Source of the DNA: JADGNZ01 sp963715895 | Lineage (GTDB): Bacteria; Acidobacteriota; Thermoanaerobaculia; Gp7-AA8 | Assembly: GCA_963715895.1 (NCBI GenBank) | Contig: OY970284.1 | Location: 4,836,001 to 4,900,000, forward strand | Direction: 5' to 3' | Length of the DNA: 64,000 nucleotides | Shown: positions 50,394-60,291 of the stretch, in pieces | Position numbering within the stretch: the stretch's first letter is position 1 | Layout: each line of letters begins with the position of its first letter | Notes under the pieces: generated by a model | Seen by the model: the letters and a program-made list of their open reading frames with translations, nothing else | Databases searched by the model: none | Told to the model about the DNA's origin: nothing | Position numbers and translations under genes: made by a program

Positions 50394-50640
50394 GCGCGCG
50401 AAGGCGCGCTCCACAATCCAGCCCCGCGCTCGGAGTAGCGCGAGCGCGGGGTACGAGGGTGTCGCCGAGTTTTCCGGCCGCGGAGGCGGCCGGGACAACG
50501 CCGTCCAAATCGCTGCCGAACCGCGATACGCCAACTCCTGTGGCGGCCGCCTCCGCGGCCGCACTTCCACATCACCACCGATACCCCGCGCTCGCGCTTC
50601 GCCGAGCGCGGGGCTGGATTGTGTGCGCGCCTCCGCGCGC
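50394..50640. repeat. Nested palindromic element
   Basis: Outer arms GCGCGCGAAGGCGCGC plus CACAATCCAGCCCCGCGCTC pair with GAGCGCGGGGCTGGATTGTG plus GCGCGCCTCCGCGCGC. Next shell GCGAGCGCGGGGTA with TACCCCGCGCTCGC, then CCGGCCGCGGAGGCGGCC with GGCGGCCGCCTCCGCGGCC. Centre unique, no gene. The remaining 50641-50879 has no supported gene. Confidence 0.85.
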
Positions 50641-50879
50641 AACCGGTGTCCATCAACTTCACACGGCCGCCTTCATTGCGCGCATCAGGAGCCCGCAGTC
50701 CTCTCGATGCCTTTGGCGGCTCTGAGGACGCTTCGTCGTCACGCCCGGACGGATAACCGTGGCATGATCAAACCAGTGTGTCCCCACGAAACCCTTCGCC
50801 AGTTGTCCGTCAGGCAGCGTTCGGCCGATGGGGCGGCGTGGGGCTCAATAACAAGTTTGGCGTCTGAGGACGAGCGCGC

Positions 50880-51614
50880 ATGACAGCAGGAAGTCTTGAG
50901 CGATTTCGCAAGTCAGTCCTGTTCCTACTCCGTCGGGATGTCATTGACCTCAGCGAAGGTAAGTTGCCTCAGATCATGGCTGAAAAGCCCCAGGATTCGA
51001 TCACCACGAATCTCTCGCGCGATCAGAAACTGTTCGCGGAAATCTTTGGGGGCTCGGTCGAGATCTGGGAGTCTCAGGAGGCGCTTCAGGACATCGAGAC
51101 GTATTTGTCCCGGAATCCCTACTCTCGACTTGGCGTAGACAAGCATCGATACCTCAGGTATCACGTTACGAACTATTTGAACGAGGTGTATATCCTTCAG
51201 GAGCGGTTGCGGACCTTCACCACGACTCTCCTGCGGAAATATCGTAAGAATGCTCCCGCCGATCTCGCAGCGATTTCAGCAGCCTGTGAGCAAGCCGTCG
51301 CCCGTCTTTCAACGTTCGTCGCAGCGAGAGGCGTTCACGTCCACGAGCGCCGCTTTACGAATCCTCAACTGCATAAGCTGGCGGGTCTGGAGATACTGCG
51401 GAAAGAAACGCATGACAACGAGCGATTCATGTTCGGCCGGATCGCCGATCGCGCGTTTCGTGAACAGCGCACTCACTGGAAGAAGTTGATAGGCCAGCAC
51501 AACCTGCTCACGGATCAGGTCCTTGATGCGTTTTTCGAAGCGCTCCATCCGGTTCTTTTTCGTGACGATGGGGAACTGAGGAGGCCTCTGCACTGGCCAG
51601 AAACACCCAACTAA
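50880..51614 (+). CDS. Hypothetical protein, 244 residues
   Basis: Unknown family. Lower GC and different codon use from the housekeeping genes suggest transfer. The protein is soluble and largely helical, with many charged residues and a conserved-looking WHKK-like patch (FREQRTHWKKLIGQHNL). It is flanked by palindromic elements on both sides. No ribosome site of strength is seen; the ATG at 50880 overlaps TGAGGACGAGCGCGC. Confidence 0.55.
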   Translation: MTAGSLERFRKSVLFLLRRDVIDLSEGKLPQIMAEKPQDSITTNLSRDQKLFAEIFGGSVEIWESQEALQDIETYLSRNPYSRLGVDKHRYLRYHVTNYLNEVYILQERLRTFTTTLLRKYRKNAPADLAAISAACEQAVARLSTFVAARGVHVHERRFTNPQLHKLAGLEILRKETHDNERFMFGRIADRAFREQRTHWKKLIGQHNLLTDQVLDAFFEALHPVLFRDDGELRRPLHWPETPN

Positions 51615-51634
51615 CGCTAGCCCCAACCACCCAC

Positions 51635-51920
51635 TGTCATCCTGAGACTGCCGCAGCCGCTGAGCGAGCGTAGCGAGCGAAAAGCGGCGTAGGACGGCGA
51701 AGGATCTCAAAATACGCGGGCTGTGGCAGAATCGCAGCAGGGGTTTGTCATTCAAATCCGCTCGATTTTCGTTTGCGAGCCCAGGCCTAGTAGACCTTCG
51801 TTACAAAAATCACAGTTTCGCTCGCGCCCCAAGCAGCGCATCTGGAGATCCTTCGCCGTCCTACGCCGCACTTCGCTCGCTACGCTCGCTCAGCGGCTCC
51901 GGCAGCCTCAGGATGACAAA
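51635..51920. mobile_element. MITE-like element, family A, copy 2
   Basis: 286 bp with inverted ends TGTCATCCTGAG ... CTCAGGATGACA and the same sub-terminal words as copy 1 at 22682-22976. The central part is also homologous (AAATCCGCTCGATTTTCGTT, then GCCCCAAGCAGCGCATCTGG), so copies share a common ancestor. No gene inside. Confidence 0.8.
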
Positions 51921-51949
51921 ATCTCCCTGTATGGTTTCAGGATGGCAGT

Positions 51950-51998
51950 GAATTGAGAGGAGCTTAACCTCCGATTTCAAATCCTGACTCGACACTAG
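51950..51998. repeat. Solitary end of the CTAGTGTC element
   Basis: CTTAACCTCCGATTTCAAAT then CCTGACTCGACACTAG is the reverse complement of the shell-3 left end at 26367-26400. Only the right half is present here, next to family-A copy 2. Confidence 0.75.
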
Positions 51999-52048
51999 AA
52001 CGCCGTCGCGCCGGCGGCGGTCCGCCGGCGCTACGTCGCCTTCAACTG

Positions 52049-55000
52049 CTACTGCGCCGGCACGAACGTCGGATCCTGCGTTTTCTGATCGATCACCGAC
52101 CCATACGCCGTCACCTTCCCCTGTCCGTCGATCACTCGCACGCTGATGCGTGCGTTGTAGACGTTGCCGAGGCCCAGACTGCTGATGATGGCGAACTGGC
52201 GGGATTCGAAGGCGGCGAGGGGGATATTCACTTTCGGGGCGACTTTGGAGTCGGGGAGCACCACAGTCACTTCCGCTGTCACCGGGTTGCCGGTGATTTC
52301 GGCGATGCCGAGGTTGGTGCGGTAGCGAGGGGAGTCTTCCATCTGGAGGAGTTGGAGGGAGCGGTCGCCGGTGCCGACGCCGTCGGCGGGGGTTACGGCC
52401 TGGACGAACTGGCCGAGGGTGCCGCCGGGGGCGTCGTCGTAGGTGCGGGCGGTGACGATGAGCGGGGTGGCCACGGCGGTGGTGACGTGGAGGGCGCCGG
52501 CGGCGTTGGGGTTCTGGAAGGTCGCCTGGACGATGTCGTCGAGCGCCAGGACCTGGCCGGGTTGGATGGTGACGTCGCTGGAGACGCTGGCTGTCGGGGA
52601 GCCGAGCGGGTAGAACGTCAGGTGGGCCGTCGACGGCGTGAGGCTGCCGTTGAAGATGCGGACGTCGCTCTTCCAGGCGGCGCCGGTGTTGAGGCTGGCC
52701 ACGCCGGGGACGACGAAGCGAGTCGACCCTACCCCGCCGATGGGGACGCCGGAGACGAGGAGGGGGTCGGTGCTGCGGTCGTCGATGACAGAGGCGTAGG
52801 CGGTGGCTTTGCCGTCGCCGCTGGTGGCGGCAACTTCGATGTGGCCGTTGGTCAGGGTGATGCCTTTGTCGGCCAGGAAGGCGTTCAGTTGGAGTTGCTG
52901 CGCGGCGGCGAGGGCGACGGGGACATCGAGGATTTTGATGCCTCCGCCGTTGAAGACGCTGACGAGGAGGTTGAGCGGCTTGCCGATGGCTTCCACTAAG
53001 CCGAGGTTGGTGCGGAAGGTGTCGGACTGGGCGATCTGCTGGAGGGCCAGGACGGAGACGGCGCCGGGGGCCTTGCTGATGAAGTTCGCCAGCGGCACGG
53101 CCGGGATGAACTGGCCGAGCGTGCCGACGGCGGAGGCGTTGAAGGTGCGGCTGGAGACGACGGTGACCTTGTTTATAGAGACATCCGGCTTGCCGGTGGC
53201 GTCGAGCGGCTGGACGGTGAGAACACCGTTGGAGGAGTCGGCGGTTGCGCCGACGCCGTACCAGTTGCGGACGACGTCATCGAGGGCGACGGTGGCGCCG
53301 GCGGCGACGTTGATGACGGTCGACTTGACCGCGGTGGAGGTGGCGCTGCCGCCGTTGAAGATGAGTTGCACGGTCTTGAAGAGGGCGCTGGTGTTGGCGA
53401 CGCGGATGTCGCTCTGCCACTGCGAGCCGAGTCCGGCCAGGTGACCGACGGAGGGGATGACCAGGGCCGTCGCCGCCGGCGTGGAGAAATTGCCGGCAAT
53501 GACCGGAGAGGTGAGGCTGATCGAGACCGGGATGGAGGTCGGAGGCGTGGTCCCGAGCGACTGTTTGCCGCTGGTGACTCCCGTACCGAAGACGATGATG
53601 ACGGTGCCGGTCCAGGTGCCGTCCGTCAACGTGCTCGGGTCTGCCGAAATGAGGAACGTCAGCCCTTCGGGGGGCATGATGCCGCTCCCCGGCGTCACCG
53701 CCAGCCACGGCTTGTCGACCGTGGCCACGAACGACGTCGTCTGTCCGGGCAGTCCGTTGACGTGGATCGGGAAGGTGACCGGCTGCGTGCTGCCGGTCGG
53801 CACCGGGATGTTGGGGTTGAGCGATCCGAGCGCGGGGAGCGGGATGAGGATGATGGAGGCGGCCGCCGAGAACGCGCCGATCGTTGGATTGCAACTCGCG
53901 GCGACGCGGACGCGGTAGAAGAACGGCGTCGGCCCCTGTACGTTCTTGGTGAAGGTCTGTGAGGTACCGGCGAGCATGGTCGCGGTGGAGGCGGAGAAAT
54001 CGGCCGTGGCCGACTCCTGCAACTCGTACGACGTTGCTCCCTCGCTCGGCGTCCAGGAGACGGTGTAGGTCTGGCCGGTGGTCGAGAGAGCGACGACGCT
54101 CGGGACGGGGATGCCGGGGGTGTTGCAGACGTTGAAGGTCGAGAAGCCGGATGTGGCGGGGGTGCAGCCGCCGGCGCCGACGGCCTGCACGCTCCACGAG
54201 TAGGCGCCGTTGGAGAGCGAGAGCGTGATCGATCCGGAGGTGGTGGAGAGGGTCTGCGTGGAGGAGGCGCCGACGATGGTGACGGTGTAGCTGGTGGCGC
54301 CGGAGACGGTGTGCCAGGAGAGCGTCAGCGGGGAGGCAACGGTCGTACCGGTCGCGGGCCCGGTCTGCGCCGGTGCTGTCGGGCAGGAGATGCCGGGGGT
54401 GATGATCATCGATGCCGAGGCGCTGCTGTTGGCCGGGACCGGATCGGTGGCGGAGCTGCCGGCCGAGGCGGTGTTGGTGATCGAGCCGCCCGTGGCGGAA
54501 ACGCGATAGCGGCTGGTGATGGCCGCGACGTGGCCTGGGAGCAGCGATCCGAGGAGGCAGGGATAGGCGGTGCCGCAGGCGCCGCTGTTGGAGATGAAGG
54601 TGAGACCGGCCGGCGTCGGATCGTTGACCACGGTGTTGGTGGCGGTGCCGGGACCGTTGTTGGTGACGATGACGGTGAAGTCGACCAGGTTGTTCGGATT
54701 GGCCTCGCCCGGCCCGGTCTTGGTCACGCTGAGATCGGCGACGCTGGCGGTGGAGATCGGCGTGGCCACGGTGGAGCTGTTGTTCGACGTGTTGGTCTCG
54801 GGCGATGAGGTGCTGACCGTGGCGGTGTTGCTGATGGTGGTGCCGGAGTAGTTGGCCGGGACGTTGTAGGTGGCGGTGATCACCACCGACTGGCCGGAGG
54901 CCAGCGTGCCGAGCGCACAGGGGAATGGTCCGCTGCAGGCGCCGGTGTTGCCGACAAACGTCAGTCCGGGCGGTGTGGCATCGTCGGCGAAGGTGTTCGC

Positions 55001-58000
55001 TGCCGAGGCGGGGCCGGAGTTGGTCACGGTGATGGTGTAGGAGATGTTGGCGCCGAGCGTCACCGACGAAGGCCCGCTCTTGGTGACGGAGACGTCGGCA
55101 TTGCCCGCGCCGGCGACGACGGTGGTCGTGGCGGTGGCGCTGTTGTCGGTGAGGTTCGGATCGTTGACGGCGGAGGAGACCGTGGCGGTGTTCACGACCG
55201 AGCCGCCCGAATACGAATTCGGGACGTTGTAGGTCGAGGTGATGGTGACCGACTGTCCGGCGTTGAGCGTGCCGAGGTTGCAGGGGAAGGCGGTCGTGCA
55301 TCCGTTGGCATTGGAGAGGAAGGCGATGCCGACCGGCGTGGGATCGCTGACGACGGTCCCTGTCGCTGCGGTCGGTCCGGCGTTGGTGACGGTGATCGTG
55401 TAGACGATGTTCTGGCCGGCGTTGACCGAGGCCGGGCCGCTCTTGGTGATGGAGAGGTTGGCCTGCGGGCCGACGTTGGTGGTCACGCTGGCGGTGTTGT
55501 TGGAGGAGTTCGCGTCGGCGATTCCGTCGGAGACCGTGGCGTCGTTATGGATGTTGCCGGTGACGACCGGCGCGGTCATGGCCATCGTCAGCGTCGGCAG
55601 GGCGTTGCCGCTGGCCAGCGGTCCCGGCGCGGTGCAGGTGATGACGCCGCCCGAGGGAGCGCCGCAGGACCATCCGCCGCCCGATCCGCTGGCGCCGGTC
55701 ACGCCGGCCGGGAGGGTGTCGGCGACGGTGATCGTGCCGCTGGTGGGGTCGGGTCCGAGGTTGGAGACGTCGATCGTGTAGCTGAGCGGCGCGCCGGCAT
55801 CGACGGTGGCCGGGCCGTTCATGAGCAGCTTGAGGTCCGCCGAGGGAGGCGTGACGGCGGTGAGATCGAACGCGGTCGGGTTGGTGGCCGAGGTGACCGT
55901 GCCGGTGGAGTAGGTCGGGAGATTGACGGTGGCGAACGTGCCGGTCTCGCTGGCGTAGGTCATGACAGGCCAGGTGGTGGTGCCGGTTGTCGGGATATAG
56001 CCGCCTAGGAAGGTGGCGTTGAAGGTACCGTCGAGCGTGGCTGATCCGGTGATGGTGACCTGATCGAACTGGCCGGCGGATGGTCCGGCCAGCTTGACGG
56101 TGACGATGCTGGGCGGGCCGGAGTTGTAGTTGCCGGTGATGTTGATGGTGCCGATGGCCGACGTCGTTCCCGGTTTGATCTCGCCGTAGTTGTCGATGTC
56201 GGCGGTCAGCGTGCCGTTGCCGTCGAGGAAGCCGCCTTCCATGTCGAATGTGTTCGGCGAGGCCACGCTGATGGCGCCGGGGCCGAGGGTGGTGGAGCCA
56301 CTGTTCTGGGTGTAGCCGGCGAGGAAGTTGATCGTCCCGGCCAGCGCCTTGACGGCGCCGTCGTTGCTGAAGGCGGGGCCGAAGTCGGTCGTGCCGCTGT
56401 CGGCCGTTTTCTCCAGGGTGCCGAAGTTCTCGATGTCGTTCGGACATCCGCACAAGGCGATGGGATGTTTGCTCAGCGTCCGGGCGCGGTGGGTGGAGAT
56501 GCGTTTGTGTCCCTGCGCCGGCGGCGTGGCGGAACCGGCCGGGATCGTTTTGAAGGAGCCGACGGTGGTGCTGGCGATCTGCGTGTCGGTCTCGATATCG
56601 AAGGTGCCGTCGTTGAAGATCGCCGAGCTGTTGCTCAGCACGAGGTTTCCGGGCGAGGCGGTGAGCGCGCGGAGACGGTGCGTTCGGATCGCGCTGAGCG
56701 AGCCGGCGGTGTAGAGGACCGTGCCGTCGTTCTCCATCACGGCGGTGTCGAGCGTGGTCATGCCGTTCGCGGAGTCGATGGTCAGCGTGGCCCCCGCGAC
56801 GACTGTGAATTCCCCATCGTCCTGAGCAATGGTGCCGCCCGACCAGGTGCCGGTGCCGAACATGTCGAAGTTGCCGATCATGTTCATCAGGCCGGAGTCG
56901 AACTGGAAGTCGGTGGTGGACATGTCGGCGTCGACGGTGAGGGTGGCGCCGGTGATGGAGGTCTTCCCTCCGATCGAGTAGAAGAAACCGTCGTAGTCGG
57001 TGCTTCCCGAGGGGAAGGTGATGTTGCCAGCGCCGAACACGGCGCCGGTGATAGTGGTCGAGGAGGTACTGAAGGCGATCGTTCCGATGGTCACGCTGCC
57101 AACGTCGGCGATGAAGCTCCCGTTGTGGGTACCGCCGCCGGCGAACTCGAGCGTCCCGCTGGTGACGAAGACGGTGGCGTTGTTCGTGGCCGCCGGCTGG
57201 ATGACCGAGACGCCGGTGCCGTTGTTCTTCTGCATTACGCCGTTCGGGAAGATGCCGACGGACGAGGGGCCGTCAGCGATGATGCTGCCGTCGCCGTCGA
57301 ACGAGAACGTGCCGTAGGTGTTGAAGGCGGCGTTGTTGTTGAGGTGCAGCATGTTGGTGGTGGCGGGATAGTCGAGCGTCCCGTAGTTGTTGAAGGTGCG
57401 GGTGTCGAGCAGCATCGGACCGATGGCGCCGGAGAGGGTGCCGCTTCCGGTGCCGGCCAGCTCGGCGCCGCCGCTGCCGGTGATCGTGCCGCCGTCCCAG
57501 AAGAAGGTGTTGCGGATGGAGAGGAAGCCGGGTCCCTCGAGGGTGCCGGCGCTGAGGGCGAAGGTGCCCGGCGAGGTGACGCCGCCGATGTTGAGCGTGC
57601 CTCCGCTCACCGATAGCGTTCCGTCGCCGGAGATGACGCCATTGGGCGTCATGTTGTAGGTGCCCGAGGGGAAGCCGAGCGTGCCGCCGGAATTGATGAC
57701 GAACGGTGCGTCGCCGGTGCCGCCGCCGGCCAGCGAGAGTGTGCCTGACGAGACGCTGACTGTGCCGGGCGCGGAGTTGTTGACCACCGGGCTCACCGTA
57801 ACGATCCCGCCGCCGACCATCTGCGTCATGCCGTGGTTATTGATGGTGCCGCTGCCGGTGACGCTGCCCGCGGTGAATTCCAACGTTCCGCTGCTCTGAA
57901 CGGTGAACAACGAACCGCTCGGGATGGTCAGCGTGCCGCCGTCGACGTTCAGCACGCCACCGTTGGTGGAGGTGCTCGCGCCGGTCAGCGTGACGCTGCC

Positions 58001-58498
58001 TCCGCTCTGGATGTCGACCAAGCCGCCGTTGACCGAGAGCGACGCGCCGGAGTGGACGTCGAGCGAGCCGCCGTTGGCGATCGTCAGCGTTCCTCCCGGC
58101 TCGACGATGATCGAGGAGGAGCTGCTGACCGAGCCCGGTCCGGCGAGGGTGAGCGACCCGCCTGATTGGATGTCGATGGCGCAGCCGGGGCAGCTCAGAT
58201 TGAGCCCGATGATGGCGTTGGGAATGGCGCTGTTGATGATCAGCGTCGTCGGCGTGCCGTTGAGGTCCGCGGCGGTGTCGCCGGGGGCGCAGCCGGGAAA
58301 CCCGCCGGACGGTGTCCAGACAGCGCCGCTGGTGTCGGTCCAATTGCCGATCGGCGGCGGCGCGGAGGAGGTGACGTTGTAGACGGTGGGGACGCAGACC
58401 GCAAAGACCGTGGCCGTACCGAGCACGGCGATGGCGAGAAGCGTCAGGGCGGATGCGGTGAGGATCGTACGCAGTTTGAGGCGATCCACAGTCGTCAT
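52049..58498 (-). CDS. Giant secreted DUF11/BACON repeat protein
   Basis: 2149 residues. A signal peptide (about 1-35) leads into ~850 residues of Gly/Ser/Thr-rich beta-helix-like repeats (GGTLTIANGGSL, GGSVTLTGAS). Four DUF11 domains of about 122 residues follow from ~885 (each SGPASVNAGQNIVYTITVTN-like), then two FN3-like segments, a BACON-like domain (~1570-1650) and two copies of a C-terminal module (VPSVGHLAGLGSQWQSDIRV ~1690, VPGVASLNTGAAWKSDVRIF ~1925). No autotransporter barrel or LPXTG. AAGGAG sets the start. Likely a cell-surface or matrix protein; export route unknown. Confidence 0.85.
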   Translation of the reverse strand: MTTVDRLKLRTILTASALTLLAIAVLGTATVFAVCVPTVYNVTSSAPPPIGNWTDTSGAVWTPSGGFPGCAPGDTAADLNGTPTTLIINSAIPNAIIGLNLSCPGCAIDIQSGGSLTLAGPGSVSSSSSIIVEPGGTLTIANGGSLDVHSGASLSVNGGLVDIQSGGSVTLTGASTSTNGGVLNVDGGTLTIPSGSLFTVQSSGTLEFTAGSVTGSGTINNHGMTQMVGGGIVTVSPVVNNSAPGTVSVSSGTLSLAGGGTGDAPFVINSGGTLGFPSGTYNMTPNGVISGDGTLSVSGGTLNIGGVTSPGTFALSAGTLEGPGFLSIRNTFFWDGGTITGSGGAELAGTGSGTLSGAIGPMLLDTRTFNNYGTLDYPATTNMLHLNNNAAFNTYGTFSFDGDGSIIADGPSSVGIFPNGVMQKNNGTGVSVIQPAATNNATVFVTSGTLEFAGGGTHNGSFIADVGSVTIGTIAFSTSSTTITGAVFGAGNITFPSGSTDYDGFFYSIGGKTSITGATLTVDADMSTTDFQFDSGLMNMIGNFDMFGTGTWSGGTIAQDDGEFTVVAGATLTIDSANGMTTLDTAVMENDGTVLYTAGSLSAIRTHRLRALTASPGNLVLSNSSAIFNDGTFDIETDTQIASTTVGSFKTIPAGSATPPAQGHKRISTHRARTLSKHPIALCGCPNDIENFGTLEKTADSGTTDFGPAFSNDGAVKALAGTINFLAGYTQNSGSTTLGPGAISVASPNTFDMEGGFLDGNGTLTADIDNYGEIKPGTTSAIGTINITGNYNSGPPSIVTVKLAGPSAGQFDQVTITGSATLDGTFNATFLGGYIPTTGTTTWPVMTYASETGTFATVNLPTYSTGTVTSATNPTAFDLTAVTPPSADLKLLMNGPATVDAGAPLSYTIDVSNLGPDPTSGTITVADTLPAGVTGASGSGGGWSCGAPSGGVITCTAPGPLASGNALPTLTMAMTAPVVTGNIHNDATVSDGIADANSSNNTASVTTNVGPQANLSITKSGPASVNAGQNIVYTITVTNAGPTAATGTVVSDPTPVGIAFLSNANGCTTAFPCNLGTLNAGQSVTITSTYNVPNSYSGGSVVNTATVSSAVNDPNLTDNSATATTTVVAGAGNADVSVTKSGPSSVTLGANISYTITVTNSGPASAANTFADDATPPGLTFVGNTGACSGPFPCALGTLASGQSVVITATYNVPANYSGTTISNTATVSTSSPETNTSNNSSTVATPISTASVADLSVTKTGPGEANPNNLVDFTVIVTNNGPGTATNTVVNDPTPAGLTFISNSGACGTAYPCLLGSLLPGHVAAITSRYRVSATGGSITNTASAGSSATDPVPANSSASASMIITPGISCPTAPAQTGPATGTTVASPLTLSWHTVSGATSYTVTIVGASSTQTLSTTSGSITLSLSNGAYSWSVQAVGAGGCTPATSGFSTFNVCNTPGIPVPSVVALSTTGQTYTVSWTPSEGATSYELQESATADFSASTATMLAGTSQTFTKNVQGPTPFFYRVRVAASCNPTIGAFSAAASIILIPLPALGSLNPNIPVPTGSTQPVTFPIHVNGLPGQTTSFVATVDKPWLAVTPGSGIMPPEGLTFLISADPSTLTDGTWTGTVIIVFGTGVTSGKQSLGTTPPTSIPVSISLTSPVIAGNFSTPAATALVIPSVGHLAGLGSQWQSDIRVANTSALFKTVQLIFNGGSATSTAVKSTVINVAAGATVALDDVVRNWYGVGATADSSNGVLTVQPLDATGKPDVSINKVTVVSSRTFNASAVGTLGQFIPAVPLANFISKAPGAVSVLALQQIAQSDTFRTNLGLVEAIGKPLNLLVSVFNGGGIKILDVPVALAAAQQLQLNAFLADKGITLTNGHIEVAATSGDGKATAYASVIDDRSTDPLLVSGVPIGGVGSTRFVVPGVASLNTGAAWKSDVRIFNGSLTPSTAHLTFYPLGSPTASVSSDVTIQPGQVLALDDIVQATFQNPNAAGALHVTTAVATPLIVTARTYDDAPGGTLGQFVQAVTPADGVGTGDRSLQLLQMEDSPRYRTNLGIAEITGNPVTAEVTVVLPDSKVAPKVNIPLAAFESRQFAIISSLGLGNVYNARISVRVIDGQGKVTAYGSVIDQKTQDPTFVPAQ

Positions 58499-58597
58499 AG
58501 AGACACTCCTTGGGCAGCAAGAAAGAGGATTATTTGCGGTCGCGAAGAGTAGCACGGCCACGCAACGTACGATTCAGGCTTGCTGTCTGGATTTAAC

Positions 58598-59419
58598 TCA
58601 ACCCTTCACACTGCCGACCATCAGTCCGGCGATGTAATACCGCTGCAGAACGAGAAAGACGATCAGCACCGGAAGCACGGTCACGACGGAGCCGGACATC
58701 ATCAGCTCGACGTCGAGCGCGTGCTCGCCGGAAAGGTTCGCAAGCGCAACCGGCAGCGTGTGGTGGGACTGGTTGGAGAGGATGATCAGCGGCCACATGA
58801 AATCGTTCCAGGTGGACATGAACATGAAGGTGGCCAGCGTGGCAAGGATCGGCCGCGCCAGCGGCATGACCACCGACCAGTAGATGCGGAATTCGCCCGC
58901 GCCGTCGATGCGGGCCGCCTCCAGCAACTCCTGCGGCACCGATAGCATGAACTGGCGGATGAGGAAGATGCCGAAGACGGTGACCATCGACGGGATGATC
59001 ACGCCCCAGTAGGTGTTGACCAGGTGCAGGGTCTTCATCAGCAGGAAGAGAGGGAGCATCCCCACCTGCGGCGGGACGATGATGGCGGTAAGGAGGAATC
59101 CGAAGCTCTTCTCCCTTCCGCGGAAGCGCAGTTTGGCGAAGGCGTAGCCGGCCATCGAGCCGAAGAGGACCGAGCAGACGGTGACCGTCGACGCGACGAT
59201 GGTGCTGCTCAGAAATGCTCGTCCTAGATTTAACCGGAGAAACAGCGCCCGATACTGCGCCAGGGTGGCGGCGTGCGGCACGAGGTGCGGCGGAAAGGTG
59301 GTCGATTCGCCGTTGGACATGAACGACGCCGAGAGCATCCAGAGCAGCGGGAAGAGGGTGAGCAGACCGCCGGTGATGAGCACGGCATGCAGCACGACCG
59401 ACCTGCCGCGCCTGTTCAT
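58598..59419 (-). CDS. Carbohydrate ABC permease, MalG-like
   Basis: 273 residues, six membrane segments. The EAA loop reads EAARIDGAGEFRIYWSVVMP, contacting the ATPase. It overlaps the upstream permease gene by 4 bp (ATGA), so they are translated together. It is the last gene of the uptake operon. CUT1-type; the sugar is inferred from the binding protein and glucanase upstream. Confidence 0.92.
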   Translation of the reverse strand: MNRRGRSVVLHAVLITGGLLTLFPLLWMLSASFMSNGESTTFPPHLVPHAATLAQYRALFLRLNLGRAFLSSTIVASTVTVCSVLFGSMAGYAFAKLRFRGREKSFGFLLTAIIVPPQVGMLPLFLLMKTLHLVNTYWGVIIPSMVTVFGIFLIRQFMLSVPQELLEAARIDGAGEFRIYWSVVMPLARPILATLATFMFMSTWNDFMWPLIILSNQSHHTLPVALANLSGEHALDVELMMSGSVVTVLPVLIVFLVLQRYYIAGLMVGSVKG

Positions 59420-60291
59420 CGCTTCTCCTGCAACCGCATCTGCAGCAGCGTGGCTACGCCGATGACGAGAAAGAGGATGAAGGCCACCGCGGCGGCGTAT
59501 CCCATCCGCCAGAATTTGAAGCCCTGCTGATACATCATCATGACGATGGTGAGCGTCTTGTTGAGCGGCCCGCCCTGGGTCATGACGTACGGCTCGGCGA
59601 AGATCTGAAGCTGGCCGATGGCGACGACGACGCCGACGAAGAGGAAGGTCGGCCCGAGCATCGGCAGTGTGACGTGCCGGAATTGTCCCCACGCCCCCGC
59701 CCCATCCAGCCTTGCCGCCTCATACAGCTCCTCGGGGATGTTCTGGAGGCCGGCGATGAAGATGATCATCGTGTAGCCGAAGCCTTTCCAGACCGCCAGC
59801 AGGATGATGGCCGGCATGGCGAAGTGGGGATCGCCGAGCCAGTCGGGCTGCGGCAGATGCAGCGCGCCGAGGGCGAGGTTGATGATTCCGAAGCGCGGAT
59901 GGTAGAGGTACTTGAAGACGACGGCGACGGCGACGAGCGTGGTCACGACCGGCGCGAAGTAGATGGTGCGGAAGAGCGCCTTCCAGCGCGTCAGCCTGGC
60001 GTTGACCAGGAGCGCGGCGAAGAGCGAGACGGCCACGGTGAGCGGTCCGCCGACGAGGGCGAAGTACATGGTGTTGCCGAAGGCCGTCCAGAAGACCGGA
60101 TTGGCGAACAGCTCGCGGTAATTGCGCAGGGCCACGAAGCGAAGGTTGTGAACGTCGCCGAGCGTGTAGAGATCGAAGTCGGTGACGCTGAGCGCGAACC
60201 CGGCGATGACCGGCAGGAAGAAGAAGAGAGAGAGAATGATGATGGCCGGTGCCAGAAAAAGGAGCGCGGCGCGGGCTTCGTTGTTTTTCAT
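59416..60291 (-). CDS. Carbohydrate ABC permease, MalF-like
   Basis: 291 residues, six membrane segments, EAA loop EAARLDGAGAWGQFRHVTLP. The ATG at 60291 overlaps the TAA of the binding-protein gene (TAATG), an obvious translational coupling. The longer frame runs into a GGTCTCGC repeat and is not credible. Partner of the MalG-like permease and probably of the ATPase at 46841. Confidence 0.92.
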   Translation of the reverse strand: MKNNEARAALLFLAPAIIILSLFFFLPVIAGFALSVTDFDLYTLGDVHNLRFVALRNYRELFANPVFWTAFGNTMYFALVGGPLTVAVSLFAALLVNARLTRWKALFRTIYFAPVVTTLVAVAVVFKYLYHPRFGIINLALGALHLPQPDWLGDPHFAMPAIILLAVWKGFGYTMIIFIAGLQNIPEELYEAARLDGAGAWGQFRHVTLPMLGPTFLFVGVVVAIGQLQIFAEPYVMTQGGPLNKTLTIVMMMYQQGFKFWRMGYAAAVAFILFLVIGVATLLQMRLQEKR

